Part shown: positions 1-10,152 of the stretch, piece after piece | Position numbering within the stretch: position 1 is the stretch's first letter | Layout of the letters: the number at the start of each line of letters is the position of its first letter | DNA from: Deltaproteobacteria bacterium | GTDB taxonomy: Bacteria > Myxococcota_A > Polyangia > Polyangiales > JADJMO01 | DNA length: 64,000 nt | Assembly (NCBI GenBank): GCA_025363655.1 | Contig: JANYDK010000061.1 | Span: forward strand, 1-64,000 | Direction of reading: 5' to 3' | The notes under the pieces: generated by a model | What the model saw: the letters and a program-made list of their open reading frames with translations, nothing else | What the model was told of the DNA's origin: nothing | The model's database searches: none | Made by a program: the position numbers and the translations under genes

Positions 1-510
1 ATCGGCTTGGTGCAGATCGATGAGGCGGCCGGCAACCTCGACCGAGCTGCCTCCATCGCCGCCGCAGGTTGGGCCCGACGCCAAGGCTGTCGCGGACGCC
101 GCGCCGAGCATCCACGTAACGCTTCCCTCCGGCATGCTCACGGCAAAGAAGCCCGCCTTCGTGCCAGTCGCGAACGTCGTCGGCTGACCGCGACCGAGCG
201 GCGCAGGAAACATGAGGTTGGTGGGGCCCACCGGGACCGTCACCGAAGCCGCGCCGGCATTGTCGTAGGAGAAGACCGCGTGACGTTCCCCGTTGCCGTC
301 CGTCGCCGTACACACGAAGCGCGGCGTCAGCTGGGTCGCATCGGACGACGGCAGCGCGCACGACGTCCGAATCCGTGGGTCGTGCGCGACTCGGCCGCCA
401 CAACCCCCGCTGGCTATCAGCACCACGACGACTGTCAGAAGTATCGAGAAGGCTCGGTCTCGGATCCCGACCGTGAAGCGCGGTTTCGCCCGTCGAACGT
501 CGATCGCCAT
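1..510 (-). CDS. Partial secreted lipoprotein, function unknown (3' end outside window)
   Basis: The reading frame is open from an ATG at 508-510 to the left edge, 170 codons without a stop, so the C-terminus is missing. The ATG is preceded by AAGGAG about 8 bases upstream, a good ribosome site. The N-terminus has a basic stretch, then a hydrophobic segment (about residues 20-33) and a Cys in an SGGC context, which suggests a lipoprotein signal although the lipobox is imperfect. The rest is Gly/Ala/Thr-rich with no motif I recognise; it resembles the small extracytoplasmic beta-type proteins common in Myxococcota. The coding strand is inferred from codon pattern and ribosome site; the plus-strand reading over the same bases looks like random Arg-rich shadow. 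Confidence 0.65.
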   Translation of the reverse strand, partial: MAIDVRRAKPRFTVGIRDRAFSILLTVVVVLIASGGCGGRVAHDPRIRTSCALPSSDATQLTPRFVCTATDGNGERHAVFSYDNAGAASVTVPVGPTNLMFPAPLGRGQPTTFATGTKAGFFAVSMPEGSVTWMLGAASATALASGPTCGGDGGSSVEVAGRLIDLHQAD

Positions 511-813
511 CTCGAGTCGCTCCTTGCCTGACGCAGAGTCGGCAACGTCGACTTCTCCACTGAGATGGAACTACGTCAAGCCGACGAACTACACCCTTAG
601 GGGTGATCAATTTCCATCGAGAGCGGCAAGAACTCATGCATCTCAAGCGCCTCGCGGCGTCATTTCGAGAATGCAAGTGACCGACGATCGTCGGGCTCAT
701 CGACGCGAAAACGCCTCGGAAATTGTCGACGAGCAAAGTCACTCATACATCGCGCAGGCGTGGCGACTCTACCCGCGGGGATATCGTCGAAATCACATCC
801 CTCGCCGTGCGCC
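511..813. other. Intergenic region with one small inverted repeat
   Basis: No gene is supported here. The only structure seen is CACCC-TTAG-GGGTG at 592-605, a 5-bp arm inverted repeat about 80 bases upstream of the lipoprotein start at 510, which could be a small hairpin or an operator. The stretch is less GC-rich than its surroundings (TCAATTT at about 607), consistent with a promoter region, but no convincing -35/-10 pair could be picked by eye. Confidence 0.4.
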
Positions 814-996
814 GAGGCTGCCGGCACGTCTCACCACCTCGGCGCTCCACCGGAAGGCTGCCGGCACCTCCAAGTGCGACACGGGCTCCCAGTCCGAGGC
901 TCCCGGCAGCCTCCAACCACGCGACACCACTCGATCCGAGGCTGCCCGAGCCTCCCGACGCTCCTGCGATCCCGATCCGAGGCTGCCGGCAGCCTC
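814..996. repeat. Five degenerate palindromic repeats with ~41 bp period
   Basis: Five copies of an 18-bp palindrome-like unit, consensus GAGGCTGCCGGCAGCCTC, start at 814, 854, 896, 938 and 979, giving intervals of 40, 42, 42 and 41 bp. The last copy (979-996) is a perfect palindrome and directly abuts the helicase stop codon at 997-999; the copy at 896 differs by one base, and the others keep the left arm but have altered right arms. Copies 3 to 5 are also preceded by TCC. The roughly 24-bp spacers differ from each other. The spacing is close to four helical turns. It could be a terminator-associated repeat, a row of protein-binding sites, or a decayed repeat family. There are no cas genes nearby, and 18 bp is too short for a normal CRISPR repeat. 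Confidence 0.75.
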
Positions 997-2499
<1,503 letters not shown>

Positions 2500-2561
2500 C
2501 TAGCGTTCGACTTCTGTTTCCCCGAGATCGGGGCGCTGCGTGGTTGGGTGCGGGTTGTGAG

Positions 2562-3536
2562 TCACGAATCGCCGGAGGGGAAGCCCCCGGCCCCGACGTC
2601 GATCACGATCTTCCCCACCGTGCGCCCGGTCATGCTTCGTTCCCAGGCCTTCTTCAGGTCTTCGAGCGCGAAGTGACTGTCGATGATCACGCGCAGCGCG
2701 CGGCGTGCATAGAGCTCGTCGAGCCACTGCAAATCGACGGCGCGGCTCTTGAGCAGCACCGGTCGTACCTTTTTGTCGGTGAGCGGATTGAGCATGCTCC
2801 GCGCGAACACCGCCGCTCCCGGAAGACACGACGCGTAGCGCCCGCCCGGCCCGAGCAGCGGAAGGAAGGGCGAGGAGTCACCGGCGACGCAATCGAGCAC
2901 GACGTCGAAGGGAGCTTGTCCTCGGTAAGGATCGGGCTGCGTGTAGTCGATGACCTCGTGGGCACCGAGCTCACGAACCAGCGCGACGTTGCGCGTGCTG
3001 CAGACGCCGACCACCGTCGTTCCCATGGCGCGCGCGATCTGCACCGCGAGGTGCCCAACGCCGCCCGAAGCTCCCACCACGAGAACGCGTTCCTTCGCGT
3101 TTTCCAGCGGAATCTTCGCTTGATCGCGCAAGCCCTGCAGCGCGGTCATGCCCGCGAGCGGAAGGCCGGCAGCGACGTCGAAGTCCATCCCTTCGGGCAT
3201 CTTCGCGGCGACGTCGACGCCGATGAGCGCAAGGTCGGCGCTCGCGCCACCTGCGTGCTCACCGATGCGCGCATGCACCCGATCGCCGATCGCGAAGTCG
3301 GCGACGCCAGCTCCCAGCTCGACGACCTCACCAGCGAGGTCGTAGCCAGGTACGAGCGGAAAACACGCGGGCATGATGACCCGCAACGCACCGGTCGCGC
3401 GCTTCCAATCGACTGGATTGACGCTGCTCCGCACGACGCGGACGAGCAGCTGGCCCTCCGCCGGCGAGGGCTTCGGGACCTCGGCGAGCTCGAGGACTTC
3501 GGGCCCGCCGTACGATCGATAGGTCATCGCGCGCAT
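2562..3536 (-). CDS. Zinc-independent MDR oxidoreductase (quinone-reductase-like, NADPH)
   Basis: A 324-residue medium-chain dehydrogenase/reductase of the quinone oxidoreductase group. The N-terminus MRAMTYRSYGGPEVLEL is the usual family start, which decides the ATG at 3534-3536 over the much longer open frame upstream. It has the GroES-like catalytic part (residues 1-130, with GYDLAGEVVELGAGV), the NADP-binding GASGGVGHLAVQIARAMG near residue 155, and an EVIDYTQPDPY segment typical of this group. The Cys/His ligands of the catalytic zinc in true alcohol dehydrogenases are absent. Expected reaction: NADPH-dependent reduction of quinones or enones; the substrate is not predictable. It lies 44 bp downstream of the large esterase lipoprotein on the same strand and may be co-transcribed. 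Confidence 0.88.
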   Translation of the reverse strand: MRAMTYRSYGGPEVLELAEVPKPSPAEGQLLVRVVRSSVNPVDWKRATGALRVIMPACFPLVPGYDLAGEVVELGAGVADFAIGDRVHARIGEHAGGASADLALIGVDVAAKMPEGMDFDVAAGLPLAGMTALQGLRDQAKIPLENAKERVLVVGASGGVGHLAVQIARAMGTTVVGVCSTRNVALVRELGAHEVIDYTQPDPYRGQAPFDVVLDCVAGDSSPFLPLLGPGGRYASCLPGAAVFARSMLNPLTDKKVRPVLLKSRAVDLQWLDELYARRALRVIIDSHFALEDLKKAWERSMTGRTVGKIVIDVGAGGFPSGDS

Positions 3537-3580
3537 GTCGTCGCGGTAGACCGGCAGGCCCACCGCGACAATGCACGCGC

Positions 3581-6349
3581 CTACTCCTGCACCTCGACGT
3601 CGGCCGCCGGAAGCGTGCGGTACGTGTTGTCGATGCGGGTCATCAGGTCTTGGAAGTAGTTGTCGATTTGCGGGCCGCCGGGGCGGACGCTGTTGACGTA
3701 GAAGGTGCCGTTGACGCACTCGCGACCGGCGCCGCTGCCGCGACAACGACCGTCGACGAAGACCATGATCATCTTCTGCAAGCGCGTCGCGCGCGACGAG
3801 AGGCCTTGGCCCATCAGCGGCGAGACGAGCAAGACGAGCGCCTTCAAGTCTTCGGGCGTCTGCCCGTAGCCGTGGAGGAAGTAGACGACCGGATACTTCT
3901 TGTCCTTGTTCTCGGGCGCCCAATAGCCGGGCGGAACGATGACCGTCGTCGGCCCCGTGCGACCGTCTTTGGCGCTGAAATCGAAGGTGCACGCCATGCG
4001 GTTGCCCTTGCACGGATCGGGATCTTCGACCTCCGGCGGATCTTCCGCGTAGGCAGTGTCGGCGTCGGGCCAACGTGAGCCGATGTAGAAGAGCGCGGTC
4101 TCGATGCGACGCGCGACTTGATCGGCATACCCGACGTGCTGGCCGTCGCCCTTCTCGATCAGGCGCCGCGATGCGTCCATATTTCCATAACGCATGTATG
4201 TGGTCTTCGGCAGCGCGCTCCAGTCGACCGTCTTCTGATCGAAGAGATCGTTGTCGGTCGCCGAGACGTTCGGCAGATAGAGCCAATCGTTGAAGTAGAA
4301 GAGCGGCCGATTGCGCGCGGCGAAACCGCCCGAATAGTGGTTGCCGACTTCACCCCAGTTGAAGATGTCGCGGATGCCGCCGTCGCTGAAGTAGTCGACG
4401 TCGGCGAGCGCTTCGTCGGTCCACGCACCACCGGGAGGAGCGCCGCTCCAACCGAGGAGCTGCGCGCGTCCATCGCGCTTGAGGAAGGTCTCGAGGCCGG
4501 TGCTCATGGTGAACTTGCCGTCACCTTCCCCGAAGTCGAACTTGCACGTCCCCGGCGTCGGACAAGGCACGCCGTCCATGCCGAAGTCGTCGTACTTCTC
4601 CTTGTCCTCGTGGTGATGGTTCCCCTCGGTGCCGAGCGGGTTGTATTGGAAGTCGTAGTCGTCACCGACCGGGTCGAGGTTGGCGACCGCGTCGTAGCCA
4701 GCTTCGTCCTTGCTCGCGACGTTGTCCTCGCCGAGGTCGTCCCACGGCTCGTGCGCCTGCGCGATGACCGGCTCACCCTCGTCGCGCGCGCCGTTCTTGT
4801 TGAGGTCGACGGCCGTCGTCACCTCCACCGGCTCGGTGCCACCGGGCACCCATTCGCAGGCAAAACCAGGCTTGTTCGCGCCGTCGCAGTACTTGATGAC
4901 GGGGAGCGCGCCGTCGGGGTTGTAGTCCTTGTCGTAGTAGCCGGTGGCCGCGATCGTCGACTTGGTCGGGTCGTTGCAATAGTCGACCTTGTTGGTGTCG
5001 AAGCTCTCGGGCGGATCGATGCCGGCGGCGACGTGCGACCACTTGGTGTTGGTGCTCGCCGGATCGCCCCACATCGAGGCGACGTCGCGGAAGATCTCGA
5101 CGTACTCCGAGCGCGGGAAGGTGCCTCCCGTGCCGCTGACGTCGTTCATGTGCCACCAGTGCTCGTAGCTCTGGGTGTGCTCGAAGATTTCGGTCGGCTC
5201 GCCGACGTCGGCGTGACACGGCGTGGTCGGGATCGGATCGCCCGCCTTGCGCTTGCAGAACCCGCCGAAGTGGTAGTTCTGGAAGTACCAAAGGAACCAC
5301 GTCGCATCCATCGGACCGCCGAGCGGCGCGATGACGTCGAAGAGATCGTGGTGGTTCATACCGAACATCGAGGCGCCCATGCCGCCCATCGAGAAGCCGA
5401 AGACGGCGCGGTGCTTGAGGTGACGAATGCGCTTCTTCGTCCCTGCGTCTTGCGCGACGAGGAGCTGATAGGTGCCGAGCCGGCGCGCCTCGAAGCGAAA
5501 GACCCAACCCGTACCGCGCTGCTCGAAGCGCGGGTTGGTGACGGCGACGAAGCGCGGGGTCTTCAGCGACGGCGAGGTGTACTGCACGCGCATGTGCTGG
5601 AGCTTGGCAGTCGGCGGCGCGATCGCCGGGTTGACCGGGAGCTCGAAGACGATTTCGCGGAGGAAGCGCTTCTCGGCGGGGCCGAAGGTGATCGCCGGGC
5701 CGAGCGCGATCATCCCCGAAGGCGCCGCCGCGGCATTGCACGCGATGGTCGCGTCGAAGGGATCGACCACCGACGGCTTCTCCAGCGGATCGATCGACGT
5801 CGGATCGAACGCGGCGCCCGCTTGCACGGCCATCGTCGCCCCGTACGCGGTGATCGCCTTGCCCGGACCGACGTTGGCCTTGCCCGGATCGCCGGTGCAG
5901 GCGACGGGATCTTTCGCGCGGACGTCGACGTCGAGCGTGGCGTTGGAGATGCCGAACTTGACGGCGATTTTCGCGTGGCCGACGGAGACGCCGGTGATCT
6001 TCACCTTCTGTTCGGCCGAGCAGTTGTCGGGCGTGAAGGTGGTCTCGGCCTTGGCGACGTTGGGCGCGTCGGGCACCAGCGGGATGTTCTGCGGCGTGCA
6101 GACGTCGGGCTCGACGTAGACGCGAACCTCTTTCGACTCACCGGGCGCGACGACGATCGACGTCGGCGTGAAGCGGATGATCTTCTTCTCGTCGGTCGCC
6201 TCGACGCAGAGCGGATCGACTTTGCACGTCGACGTCGGGCCGCCGTCGGGGTTCGGCGTGTCGGCGGTCGAGCTCGATTTGCAGGCCGCGGGGCCGAGGG
6301 CAGCGAGAAAAGAAAGAACGCACACGGAGCGCAGACGACGACCGAACAT
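3581..6349 (-). CDS. Large lipoprotein with an apparently circularly permuted esterase domain
   Basis: The start is the ATG at 6347-6349 with GGAGG eight bases upstream; the longer frame is rejected because its extra residues are not signal-like. The 922-residue product has a signal peptide and Cys23 (PAAC, imperfect lipobox), a Thr/Val-rich beta domain (about 45-290), then an alpha/beta-hydrolase nucleophile elbow GFSMGGMGAS (Ser320) followed by HDLFDVIAPLGG. A long Asp/Gly-rich insertion with a calcium-loop-like DLNKNGARDEGE follows, then GQHVGY (His738) before a final helix. The beginning of the same fold comes last: PVVYFLHGYG (826), IMVFVDGR, GTFYVNS and the extreme C-terminus IDNTYRTLPA. 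In ordinary PF00756-type esterases these pieces precede the nucleophile elbow. It probably acts as a secreted or envelope ester hydrolase; substrate unknown. Confidence 0.8.
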   Translation of the reverse strand: MFGRRLRSVCVLSFLAALGPAACKSSSTADTPNPDGGPTSTCKVDPLCVEATDEKKIIRFTPTSIVVAPGESKEVRVYVEPDVCTPQNIPLVPDAPNVAKAETTFTPDNCSAEQKVKITGVSVGHAKIAVKFGISNATLDVDVRAKDPVACTGDPGKANVGPGKAITAYGATMAVQAGAAFDPTSIDPLEKPSVVDPFDATIACNAAAAPSGMIALGPAITFGPAEKRFLREIVFELPVNPAIAPPTAKLQHMRVQYTSPSLKTPRFVAVTNPRFEQRGTGWVFRFEARRLGTYQLLVAQDAGTKKRIRHLKHRAVFGFSMGGMGASMFGMNHHDLFDVIAPLGGPMDATWFLWYFQNYHFGGFCKRKAGDPIPTTPCHADVGEPTEIFEHTQSYEHWWHMNDVSGTGGTFPRSEYVEIFRDVASMWGDPASTNTKWSHVAAGIDPPESFDTNKVDYCNDPTKSTIAATGYYDKDYNPDGALPVIKYCDGANKPGFACEWVPGGTEPVEVTTAVDLNKNGARDEGEPVIAQAHEPWDDLGEDNVASKDEAGYDAVANLDPVGDDYDFQYNPLGTEGNHHHEDKEKYDDFGMDGVPCPTPGTCKFDFGEGDGKFTMSTGLETFLKRDGRAQLLGWSGAPPGGAWTDEALADVDYFSDGGIRDIFNWGEVGNHYSGGFAARNRPLFYFNDWLYLPNVSATDNDLFDQKTVDWSALPKTTYMRYGNMDASRRLIEKGDGQHVGYADQVARRIETALFYIGSRWPDADTAYAEDPPEVEDPDPCKGNRMACTFDFSAKDGRTGPTTVIVPPGYWAPENKDKKYPVVYFLHGYGQTPEDLKALVLLVSPLMGQGLSSRATRLQKMIMVFVDGRCRGSGAGRECVNGTFYVNSVRPGGPQIDNYFQDLMTRIDNTYRTLPAADVEVQE

Positions 6350-6372
6350 GTGACCTCCAACGACCAAGCGAT

Positions 6373-6407
6373 GAGCAATGAGCGAAGAGCGAAGAGCGAA
6401 GAGAGCG
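6373..6407. repeat. Heptanucleotide tandem repeat in a divergent promoter region
   Basis: Three perfect GAGCGAA units (6380-6400) are flanked by a variant GAGCAAT on the left and a partial unit on the right. The repeat sits 24-58 bases upstream of the esterase lipoprotein start (6349, minus) and about 73 bases upstream of the LptD-like start (6480, plus). Because the unit is not a multiple of a helical turn, changes in copy number could shift promoter spacing for either gene. Confidence 0.7.
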
Positions 6408-6479
6408 ACGCTCTCGTCCGGTGCCCCGCGGACGAGCGAGCGCGTCAGTTGGATAGTAGCGTGATACGACGGTCGAGCG

Positions 6480-8600
6480 ATGCGACGGCGGGTGCTCGGG
6501 ATGCTCTTCCTGGTGACCGGCATGCTCGCAGGGACGGAGTCCGCCAGGGCCGAGGAGGCCACGGAGAAACCGGACGACGATGACCCGTCGCGTTGGCTGA
6601 AGGAGCTCGACGTCACCGCCGGCTCGCTCGAGGCCGATTTGAAGCTGCGCGAGCTCGAGCTCCGCGACGGCGTGCGCGTACGACTTTCACCCTACTATCT
6701 TCGATCGGAACGCATTCATCTCTCGCTGACGCCGTGGGGTGTCCGGGTGGTGGGCGACGGCGTGCTCACCTTCTGTCCTTGCGACGATCCACCGCTCTCG
6801 ATCGGCTTCTCCGGTGGGTATGCGGGGCCCCCCGACGAGCTGATCGTCGAAGATCCGACGCTCCGCGTCTTCGGCCTCCCGGTCTTCTGGCTCCCCTATC
6901 TCTGGCTTCGAAGCCCACGAAAAATCGGCCTGACGATGCCGACGGTGTCGTTCCGCGGCGCCGACGGGCTCTTCCTCGGGCAAGGGCTGCACCTGCCGAT
7001 CGGCGCCGGGATGGAGCTGGCGGTCGGCGCCTACACGCGTGGAGGATTCGCCTCGACCCTCGACTTCGCGACCACGCGCACCCTCACGCTGATGCGCTTC
7101 GACTTCCGCAGCGCGCCGGCGGTCGGTGCGCGCGACGATCTTCCGAGCGGGGTCGGGCTCTCGATCGATGCGCATGGTGACGTCGGTGACCTCGGGAACG
7201 AGAAGGGTGCGCACGCTCCCTCACTGACGTGGGATGTCGATGCCATCCGCGGCGCACGTGGACTGCGCACCACGCTCGAGCTCGAGCCGCTCGCGCGTCC
7301 GTACGATCGCGCTTCGGCGCTGGCGCGGCTCGGTCCGCTCGCGCTCGGGGTCGACGTGCTCGATCGACGCGGCGAAGCGCTCGACAGCTATTCGTTCGCG
7401 CATCCCTACGCCGGGCTCGCCTTTGGCGGAGGCCTCGGAACGATCGGCGCTGCGACCTTCACCTCCTTCGTCGGCCCACGAATCGTGCGGTTTCGTCGCG
7501 CCGATTGGATCTCCGACGTCGGGCTCGGCGTCGAGCTCGGGACGCCGTTCGGCGTCTTCCTCACGCACGCGACCACGCAAGTCGACGCGCGCGGCGCCCA
7601 CTCCGGCGGCGGACCTTCGACCCCCGAGGCGGGCGATGGACGCGGCGCGGCGGTGGTCGCCGAGGGAAAGCTCGAGCTCTCGTTGCCCCTCGCCCGTCGG
7701 CTCTCCCTCGTGCGCGCGGCCGGTGGACCTCCGGTCTTGCACATCATCGAACCGCTCCTGCGTTTCTCCGGCGTCGCCGTCCGTGGAGGCGGTGATCGGG
7801 AAGCGCTGGCAGGCTTCATCGGCACGCCGCTCCTCCTCTCGACTCCCTCCGCGCGCGATGCACCTGGCGCGCTCGATGGCGCTCCGCTCGACGCGACGAC
7901 TGCCATCGCCGGCCTCGCGGCACTCGGCGCACGTTCGTCGATCGGCGCGATGAGCGGTGGCATCGCGCCCGGCACCGATCCCTGGATCGGCAAGTTGACC
8001 GCCGAGCTCTCCCTCGGCGTCCTCGCCCAGCCGACGCATCGAGACGCAGCTTTTTCAGGCGATTTGCGCTTCGACACGCGCACCACGTCGGGCAGCGGCA
8101 TCCACACCGCGCTCTCCGGCGCGCTCGCTCGCTCGATGGTCAGCGGCGACGATCGCACCCTCGGCTGGCTCGCGCTCGGTCGCTTTCGTTGGGACACCTC
8201 GCGCGAAGGTCTTCGTCTCGAGCTGCGCAGCGCGCTCCGCGGCGAGCTCCCCGTCCTCGGCGCGTGGGCCCTCCTCGGCGCCGATGCCGCGCCACGTCTG
8301 GCGACGATCACCGGTCTCTACACGCCGGGAACGACGGCCGGCATCGGCGCTGGCTTCCCCATCGGTCTCGGCATGCGACTCGGTGGCGACGTCGACGCCT
8401 ATGCCGATCGCTTCCGCGGCCTCTTCGAAAAGGGCGAGCCACGCCTCCTCGACGTGCACGGCACCTTTCGCTACCGCCATCCCTGCGGGTGCTTCCGCTT
8501 CGGCCTCCGCGGCGGGCATGTCGTCGGCCGCGAAGGCATCGACGTCTTCGCCAACTTGGAGCTGGCACAGGTGGGCGTGAACGACCCTCGCGATTGGTGA
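6480..8600 (+). CDS. LptD/OstA-like outer-membrane protein
   Basis: A 706-residue protein with a signal peptide cleaved after ARA (about residue 24). The N-terminal part is beta-helical OstA-like; around residues 95-150 the pattern of a short Cys pair (CPCDD), GPPDELIVEDPTLRVFGLPV and FWLPYLWLRSPRKIGLTMPT matches the region where LptD passes from its periplasmic domain into the barrel (FGVPVLYLPY...RKSGFL-type motif). The remaining 550 residues alternate short hydrophobic strands and Asp/Gly-rich turns, as in an outer-membrane beta-barrel. Probable role: insertion of LPS or another lipid at the outer membrane. It is shorter and more divergent than enterobacterial LptD, so it may be a paralogue. 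The ATG start has no strong ribosome site. Confidence 0.72.
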   Translation: MRRRVLGMLFLVTGMLAGTESARAEEATEKPDDDDPSRWLKELDVTAGSLEADLKLRELELRDGVRVRLSPYYLRSERIHLSLTPWGVRVVGDGVLTFCPCDDPPLSIGFSGGYAGPPDELIVEDPTLRVFGLPVFWLPYLWLRSPRKIGLTMPTVSFRGADGLFLGQGLHLPIGAGMELAVGAYTRGGFASTLDFATTRTLTLMRFDFRSAPAVGARDDLPSGVGLSIDAHGDVGDLGNEKGAHAPSLTWDVDAIRGARGLRTTLELEPLARPYDRASALARLGPLALGVDVLDRRGEALDSYSFAHPYAGLAFGGGLGTIGAATFTSFVGPRIVRFRRADWISDVGLGVELGTPFGVFLTHATTQVDARGAHSGGGPSTPEAGDGRGAAVVAEGKLELSLPLARRLSLVRAAGGPPVLHIIEPLLRFSGVAVRGGGDREALAGFIGTPLLLSTPSARDAPGALDGAPLDATTAIAGLAALGARSSIGAMSGGIAPGTDPWIGKLTAELSLGVLAQPTHRDAAFSGDLRFDTRTTSGSGIHTALSGALARSMVSGDDRTLGWLALGRFRWDTSREGLRLELRSALRGELPVLGAWALLGADAAPRLATITGLYTPGTTAGIGAGFPIGLGMRLGGDVDAYADRFRGLFEKGEPRLLDVHGTFRYRHPCGCFRFGLRGGHVVGREGIDVFANLELAQVGVNDPRDW

Positions 8601-8603
8601 CCC

Positions 8604-8626
8604 ATGCATGAGACAAATTCATGCAT
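8604..8626. terminator. Hairpin between convergent genes
   Basis: An exact inverted repeat, ATGCATGA / TCATGCAT, with a 7-base loop GACAAAT lies in the 35-bp gap between the stops of the LptD-like gene (8600, plus) and the acyl-CoA ligase (8636, minus). Its position suggests a bidirectional terminator or 3'-end protector, although the stem is AT-rich for this genome and no T-run follows. Confidence 0.5.
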
Positions 8627-8635
8627 CGGCACCCC

Positions 8636-10117
8636 CTACCTCAACAAATGTTTGGCGACTCTCTCCGTCGCGGTCCGCGGCAACGCGTCGCGTACGTGCA
8701 TCGCCATCGGCACCTTGAAGTCGGCCAGCCGCTCCTTCGCCCACGACGTCAGCGCCGCGAGATCGAGGCTCGTTCCGGCCTCGGGCACGACGTAGGCGAC
8801 GATGTCCTCCTCGCCGAGATCACTGGGGACGCCGATCACCGCGGCTTCGCGGACGCCGGGGAAGCTCGCGAGCACGCCTTCGATTTCGGCGGCGGTGACG
8901 TTCTCTCCGCGACGACGAATCACGTCTTTTTTGCGGGAAATGAAGGTGAAGAAGCCGTCTTGGTCGCGGCGCACCAAGTCGCCGGTGTGAAGGAAGCCGC
9001 CTTCGAGCGCGACCTTCGTCTGCGCCTCGTCGCGGAAGTAGCCGACCATCGTGCCGGGGTTCGCGAGCCATAGCTCACCGGTCTCGCCGTCGCCCGCCTC
9101 GGCGCCATCGTCGCGAACGACGCGGGCGCGGTTCTGCACGCCGAGGCTCGGGTGCTGACGAAGGGTACCCATCGTTCCGTAGCGGGCTGGCTCGCCGCGT
9201 GGCCAAACGGTGCCGAACGTAGTTTCGCTCATGCCATAGCCGACCGTCAGCGAGACGCCGAAGCGTGCTTCGAAGGCGCGATGAGTCGGCTCGGGGAGCG
9301 CGAGGGCGCCGTAGACGCAACGGACCGCGTGCGCGCGATCGGCGTCGCGGGGTTCGGTGCGGAGCATGATGTGCATCATCGCGCCGACGGTGTTGAACTG
9401 CGTCGCGCCGAGCGCACGCGCCTCGTCCCAGAAGCGCGAAGCGGAGAAACGCGGGAGGATCGCCAGCGAGCCGCGAGCGAGCGCGCCCATCGTCGAGTAG
9501 GCCTGCGCGTTGATGTGGAAGTACGGCAGCGTCGCCAGCAGACGATCGTCGTCTCCGAGGCCGAGCCAATGGGGAAATGCTTCGGCGGTGAGCGCGTAGG
9601 TGCGATGCGTCTGCATCACGGCCTTGGGCGCGCCGGTGGTGCCGGAGGTGGCGATGAGCACGCAGACGTCGTCGGGCAAGACGAGCACCGAGGGAGCGAT
9701 GCCGTCTTCGGGGAGCCTCGACGACGTCACGAGGACCGGCCGCTGCTCGCTCGGAAGCTCGGAAATCGCCGTCTCGACGAGCGCGCGATGCTCGTCGACG
9801 ACGAAGACTCGCGGTGTCATCAAGCGGAGGAGACCGACCAGCTCGGCCTGCTTGTGCGCGGGGTTGAGCATGCAGGCGACGGCGCCGAGCCGATTGGCGC
9901 CGAGCCACGAAAAGAGCGTCTCCGGCCGATTGCCGAGCATCACCGCGACGCGATCGCCCTTCGTCACGCCACGCTGCGCGAGGCCGACGGCGAAGCGTTC
10001 GACCTCACGCGAGACGTCCCCGAGCGTCCAGGACGAGCCCTCGTAGAAGAGCCACGACCGGGACGGCTCGCGCGACGCACGCCACGCGAGCAGCTCGGGG
10101 ATGGTCGAGGGAAACAT
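8636..10117 (-). CDS. AMP-binding acyl-CoA ligase, crotonobetaine/carnitine-CoA ligase-like
   Basis: A 493-residue adenylate-forming enzyme. Motifs: P-loop ATSGTTGAPKAVMQTHR, YFHINAQ, YGMSETTFG, a GYF segment, GFLHTGDLVRRD, SRKKDVIRRRGENV and a C-terminal KVPMAMHVRDALPRTATERV. The HINAQAY motif and end are typical of the CaiC-like group. Reaction: acid + ATP + CoA to acyl-CoA + AMP + PPi. Oddity: the C-terminal catalytic-lysine motif normally reads T-G-K or T-E-K but here T-E-R, so the usual Lys is replaced by Arg. It lies 63 bp downstream of the GST gene on the same strand and may share its transcript. The substrate is not predictable; a role in catabolic CoA activation fits the aromatic-degradation-like fusion nearby. 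Confidence 0.88.
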   Translation of the reverse strand: MFPSTIPELLAWRASREPSRSWLFYEGSSWTLGDVSREVERFAVGLAQRGVTKGDRVAVMLGNRPETLFSWLGANRLGAVACMLNPAHKQAELVGLLRLMTPRVFVVDEHRALVETAISELPSEQRPVLVTSSRLPEDGIAPSVLVLPDDVCVLIATSGTTGAPKAVMQTHRTYALTAEAFPHWLGLGDDDRLLATLPYFHINAQAYSTMGALARGSLAILPRFSASRFWDEARALGATQFNTVGAMMHIMLRTEPRDADRAHAVRCVYGALALPEPTHRAFEARFGVSLTVGYGMSETTFGTVWPRGEPARYGTMGTLRQHPSLGVQNRARVVRDDGAEAGDGETGELWLANPGTMVGYFRDEAQTKVALEGGFLHTGDLVRRDQDGFFTFISRKKDVIRRRGENVTAAEIEGVLASFPGVREAAVIGVPSDLGEEDIVAYVVPEAGTSLDLAALTSWAKERLADFKVPMAMHVRDALPRTATERVAKHLLR

Positions 10118-10152
10118 CGTGCGAAGAAGCGATCGGCGAATCAGCCGATCGA

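Noticed and set aside
814-996. CRISPR array
   Set aside because: Repeats are only 18 bp, degenerate and palindromic, spacers about 24 bp, and no cas genes are nearby.
4118-6583. 821-codon open frame on the plus strand opposite the esterase lipoprotein
   Set aside because: Rich in Val/Arg/Asp/Glu without motifs or a start site; opposite a well-supported gene with signal peptide and ribosome site. GC-rich DNA commonly leaves long antisense frames open.
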